This document shows, piece after piece, positions 60,003 through 64,000 of a stretch of 64,000 nucleotides of DNA. This DNA comes from Diphasiastrum complanatum. Lineage: Eukaryota > Streptophyta > Lycopodiopsida > Lycopodiales > Lycopodiaceae. The first letter of the stretch is position 1. Every line of letters begins with the position of its first letter. The translations under genes and the position numbers were made by a program. The stretch is taken from assembly GCA_029204225.1 (NCBI GenBank), contig CM055095.1, positions 26,457,312 to 26,521,311 of the forward strand. The letters run 5' to 3'. The notes beneath the pieces were generated by a model. The model was not told where the DNA came from. It worked only from the letters and a program-made list of their open reading frames with translations, and searched no databases.

Positions 60003-61515
60003 TCATGAGACCTGGCTCACTGCCTGATTGAGAGAGCCTTGCAACTGAGGACATGGCAGCGGGACCACCTCTGAAGAGAAGCCCTGTATGGATGAGCATT
60101 TCCACATAAAGCCACCACCATGGACATTGAGATGTATATGCTGGAGAGAGATACCTTTGAAAGGAGCTTCCATGAAACCCACCATGTTCCCTGCATGGAT
60201 GATATCTTTGCCACTGACATCCTTTATGTTTATCTCATCAACAAGAGAAAAGGCATGTTGGTCATAGTTATTGTCTGGATGATCTCCAAAATTGCTGTTG
60301 AACCAAACGGCATACTTGACATTATCCAGTTGAACATTGGCTATAGTAACATTAGTTACATATCCACCTCTGCCTACTGCAGTTTTCACGTTGATCCCAC
60401 TTGCTGAGTTTACAACTGTAAGATCTTCCACAAAAACATCATGTATTCCACCGGATATCTCACTTCCAAGGGCAAGCCCAGCACTTGATGTTGTCTCCCC
60501 AATTACACGCTGGATTACAATATTGGAACTCGGGCGACCAAAAGCTATGCCATATTGATCCCACCCACTTTTGATAGCTATGGCATCATCACCATTTCTG
60601 ATGTAGCAATCTTGGATACAAACATTTGAGGAAGAATCTGCATTTTGGAAAGCAACATTTCTGAGAAAAGCTTTATAGTTCTAATTTTCAGCTTCCCTGG
60701 TTTGCAAGAAGACAATTCTCAAATCACATTGACCACTGCATGCTTACCTGAAGCAATTTTCAAACAGTCTACATCCCGTCAGTCCAATCAAAAAGGAAAA
60801 ATGCTCGTGCAAAATTTCTCTCATATCAACAAGGGACGTTCCAATCCCAAAGTGCACAATAACTGGTTGATATTACTTCCAGGATTTATAAATCTCTGGG
60901 CTGCTGATTGAGGGTAGACTATCAAGTTACTAGAATTACAAGCGTCCAATAAATAAAACAGATTGAAGAAGAGAATGTTGGTGGCAGCTCTAGTGAGCTC
61001 ACCTGGATCAACTCCGTCAGTGTTGGGGGCATTAAGAGGTGCCAAAATTGTCACCCCTTGAATGAAAACGTCTCTGCAATAACAGTCAAACAACACATTC
61101 ACAAGTATGTGCTACAAATAAGTGTAAATTAAGAATGAACTACGTATCAGGAAAGCTGACTGCAGTGCTTTAATAGAACTTCAAGGCTTTTACATCAATC
61201 AGACTTGAAACTTCAAATCTCAAGAAGCAAAGAATGGGAAACAAAACCTGCAATAAACTGGGTGTATGTTCCAAAATGGTGAATTTAAAAAGGTTATATT
61301 CTTCACAACAATGGCTGTTGAATTGATGAGTTCCAGCAGGTGGCCTCTTGTGTAATCCAAAGTTTTGTTACGAAAACGCTGCCACCAGAGAGATCCTTGC
61401 CCATCCACAGTGCCATTTTGACCTGTTCATTTATGCCAGGGTGAGCTACAGTGAAAGCAGTCAATGGAAGTCCCATCATTAACTCATACAATGTACTTCT
61501 TAAACACCAGACAAT

Positions 61516-61572
<57 letters not shown>

Positions 61573-63893
61573 CACACACACAACATATAAGCGCACGCAC
61601 ACACACACACACAGTTTGTATGTTTCAAACGACCCTTTCATTTTCCAGCTTTGCTTAAAGTCACAACTTGGCCAAATCCGAGATTGAAGAGGGTGAGTTA
61701 TGCTCCCCTACTTATAACCCACTACATCAAAAGTTGAATGACCTATTGGATATAATTCAAAAGCAAACTCAGAACTTTTGGCTTGAGATGAGACACACAA
61801 TAGGAGGAGAGATGATTAAATTGAGAAATGAAAACCAGGAGAGAGGAGATGGCCAGCCCATGTGAGGAAAATAAGGTACTTCACAAGGGAGACTCACTAG
61901 ATGACACCATAGCCAGGATACAAACTTCAAAGTTTAGCAGTAGATTGGAGCTACACAAAGAAGACATCAAAACATGGACATTGGTAGTATCCCATACTAC
62001 AAGTACTGATGGAGTGCCAATTGCAGATGTCGTTTTTGTGACATTATCTGACAAGAGTTAACAAACATCAGCAAGGCCCTCAATATCATGCAAAAGGATG
62101 AAATAGGCCCCAGTCTATGGAAACACAATAAATTTTATACCCTAAATCAAGTGCCGCTACTCCCAAGGTGGAAAAAGGATGGAGGTCCAAACATATAGCT
62201 TATACTGGTTGTCACACTTGATTTCCCACAAAAGAAGGTGAGTGTGTCCCTGGTTCAAAAGGTACACATTTTCAGGAGTGATGACCTTCCATTTACATGT
62301 ATGGAGGAGGAGAGACGCAGGGCTTTCTAAGAAGCCATGGTTACAAGCAGATCAATGATACTCCAACAAGGCAGGGCACACTTTATTGAGAAAAGTCGTC
62401 CAAAGTCACAGGAGGAACATATCTGTGTGTAAGGGGTCCTCTGCCCATGTGATATCACTTGATCACAATACCTATCTCACTTATGCTGCAGCCATAATTA
62501 ATAAGACCACAAATGGTGACTTTTTTTATTTACTATAGTTTAGATCCTTATTCTGGCTGTTTTTTAGCAAACAATGCAATAGTTGAAACATGAGAATCAC
62601 AGCTACTACTTGTTCAAGAGGCCACTATTGCTTGTCAAACTTTCGTGGATTTTCAAATGGTACACCTTAGACTTAAACTGGAATGTTCCCTGTAACTTTG
62701 ATCTTTTTCATCTCTGCCTATAACTCTCAGCTGAATGTTGCTGTATAATTGGTGCAGAATCGAATGGGCATTGTGCCATAAAAAATGTATGTTTTCTGCT
62801 ATTCCATTACATTTTGCCCAAAGAATTTGCTGAGAGGCTCATTTTTTTGGCAGAATATATGAAGGCATCGATAGATGCATACATTTGCCAAAAAAGAGGC
62901 AAAATGTTGCAAGCACTATCATCTATATACATTGTACCACAAGGAGGCTCATTTACTTTGGAAAAATGTATACAAGCACCAGGGCGTACACTCAATTTTT
63001 CCAGAACTAGAGGGATGCTATGAACGTATCCATGACTTTCAAGAACAGTATGTTAGAATTCAAACACTTATCAATCTCTGTCTCATAGACTTTCCCACGT
63101 TTGATTGTTAAGGGAGGTCTTGAAGGCTACTGTTTATCAATCTATGATTTGGATCATATATTTATTTCTTCAGAGTTGGTAGTGAAAGGGTAACTCGACA
63201 GTGAGGCATGCCATGAAGGTAGACCTTCAAGACGTTGAGAAAGTGTTTGGTTTTTTCATTGTGTTAGAATCTACACTTCAACCTACTTATCAATTTATGA
63301 GTGTAAATACTAAAAAGATGCTGACATAAAGGCTTATAAAATGTTCAGAGTTTTAACTGTGATTTTTGCACATTTTACGTTTTGTATTAAGGCATGGGAA
63401 GAGATCTATACGTTTAAGAGGCATAGATTTTGAAATGTCGCAAACCAGACACTCATAGCACGAATAAACTTCTTGAAATGGAGTAGGACTAGGCACTGTG
63501 CGGGTCAACCAAAATGGGCAATGACAAGCAAAAGCCACAAGAGGCACTATAAGGGCTTTAATAACAGTGAAAAGATCACACACTAAGCCACAACTGTGAA
63601 ATGGCTCTTTTTGTCAAAGAACATAGTAGTACATTCTGGGGCAAGAAGAATCGAGGGATGATAAGTACCTTGTAGAACAGTTTAATAGATAGTTTAAGAT
63701 ACACCAGCATTCTAATTATCCTAACTAGCAATCATAAGAAAAACAGTCCTTACTATCAGCATTGCAACTTACCTGTGATAACAACATCCACAAGATCTTC
63801 CCCATGTATAAGACTGATATGCCTTGGCCCAGGAAGCTCCCTTCCCCGACCATAGGATGGAAGAGGAGCAATAAGTGGCCATTCTTTTGGATC
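60003..63893 (-). CDS. Glycoside hydrolase family 28 (polygalacturonase-like), 5' end beyond window
   Basis: Exons on the minus strand: 63893-63773, 61422-61248, 61073-61003, 60637-60003, giving 333 residues plus stop. All junctions are GT-AG with matching phases; introns are 2,350, 174 and 365 bp. Conserved segments: PLPSYGRGRELPGPRHISLI, TGQNGTVDGQGSLWW, TRGHLLELINS, FLNSPFWNIHPVYC, ILAPLNAPNTDGVDP (catalytic Asp in NTD), GDDAIAIKSGWDQYG (catalytic Asp pair), GLALGSEISGGI, TAVGRGGYV, and a C-terminal Cys pair (WKCSSIQGFSSEV, LPCPQL). Family members act on cell-wall pectin or related polymers and are usually secreted; the signal peptide exon is off the edge. GHG is absent, as in a broad plant clade with GSEMSGG, and the RIK triplet reads NVK here. 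Substrate is therefore uncertain. Confidence 0.9.
61520..61612. repeat. (CT)n and (CA)n tracts in the GH28 large intron
   Basis: About 25 CT units (61,520-61,570), a short CA tract and a second one at 61,598-61,612, close to the intron's acceptor end at 61,423. Confidence 0.9.
61668..62061 (+). CDS. Hypothetical ORF pair inside the GH28 intron, antisense
   Basis: Two overlapping plus-strand frames. The first (61,668-61,865) reads MAKSEIEEGELCSPTYNPLH and continues with a helical, coiled-coil-like stretch. The second (61,828-62,061) reads MKTRREEMASPCEENKVLHK and on. They may be parts of one decayed ORF of a mobile element (coiled-coil proteins start several LINE ORF1s), but no defining motif is present. 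No spliced coding of the host gene is expected here. Confidence 0.25.
62062..63772. other. Rest of the GH28 large intron
   Basis: No exon or mobile-element coding recognised on either strand. Short frames at 62,807-63,111 lack motifs. Confidence 0.4.
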
Positions 63894-64000
63894 CTGCAGG
63901 CAATAACATATTGAAATTGCTGGTAAAAAAAATTCTTGATTAAAGAAGCGAAGGACCACAATACGACTATGAGGTTGTTAAGAGTGCATACATGCCCTTT

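Overview
The window looks like repeat-rich nuclear DNA of a seed plant, most likely an angiosperm; I cannot name the species. It holds a plant-type EngB GTPase gene with a probable organelle transit peptide, a land-plant glycoside hydrolase 28 (polygalacturonase-like) gene, Ty1/copia and Ty3 chromovirus elements primed by initiator-Met tRNA, a Ty3 element primed by a tRNA-Asp-type site, a Helitron remnant, and many long (GA/CT)n, (TA)n and (CA)n tracts. The sequence is AT-rich with only a few host exons.

Layout. 1-5,558: a degenerate minus-strand Ty3 chromovirus with traceable ends and target duplication; its 3' LTR carries a solo LTR and an inverted piece of the element itself. 5,559-7,200: unassigned DNA with a GC-rich repeat and a hairpin. 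7,623-11,193 (minus): the EngB gene, four exons, complete. 11,400-19,020 (minus): a chain of internally deleted copia derivatives and LTRs, with a solo LTR inside. 19,017-20,821: Ty3 LTR and chromodomain end, then Helitron helicase remnants. 21,236-30,700: LTR scraps, microsatellites, tandem duplications, a cysteine-pair protein remnant of unknown family and a clear small MITE. 30,686-31,069: a 48-bp minisatellite. 31,650-32,201: an orphan basic ORF. 34,138-35,608: a tandem segmental duplication. 35,609-about 46,300 (plus): a decayed Ty3 element with gag, protease, RT, RNase H and integrase, followed by extra sense ORFs. 47,529-53,670 (minus): a nearly intact copia element with two LTRs and only two obvious coding lesions. 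53,671-54,244: a Ty3 LTR with primer site. 54,807-55,265: a fold-back region. 55,800-56,260: a copia gag scrap. 56,805-58,680 (plus): a decayed non-LTR reverse transcriptase. 60,003-63,893 (minus): four exons of a GH28 gene whose 5' end lies beyond the right edge.

The two host genes are unrelated and lie about 49 kb apart; nearly everything between them is mobile or repetitive. No tRNA, rRNA or CRISPR was seen. The most informative observations are structural: the layered insertions in 334-5,553, the deletion-derived copia chain, a microsatellite beginning at the fourth base of an EngB intron, a duplicated block that preserves the empty site of a later Ty3 insertion, and an altered active-site segment in the GH28 protein. 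I did not find a clearly new biological system; the nearest candidates are the post-integrase ORFs near 44-46 kb, the unknown remnant at 25.9-26.6 kb and the orphan ORF at 31.65 kb.
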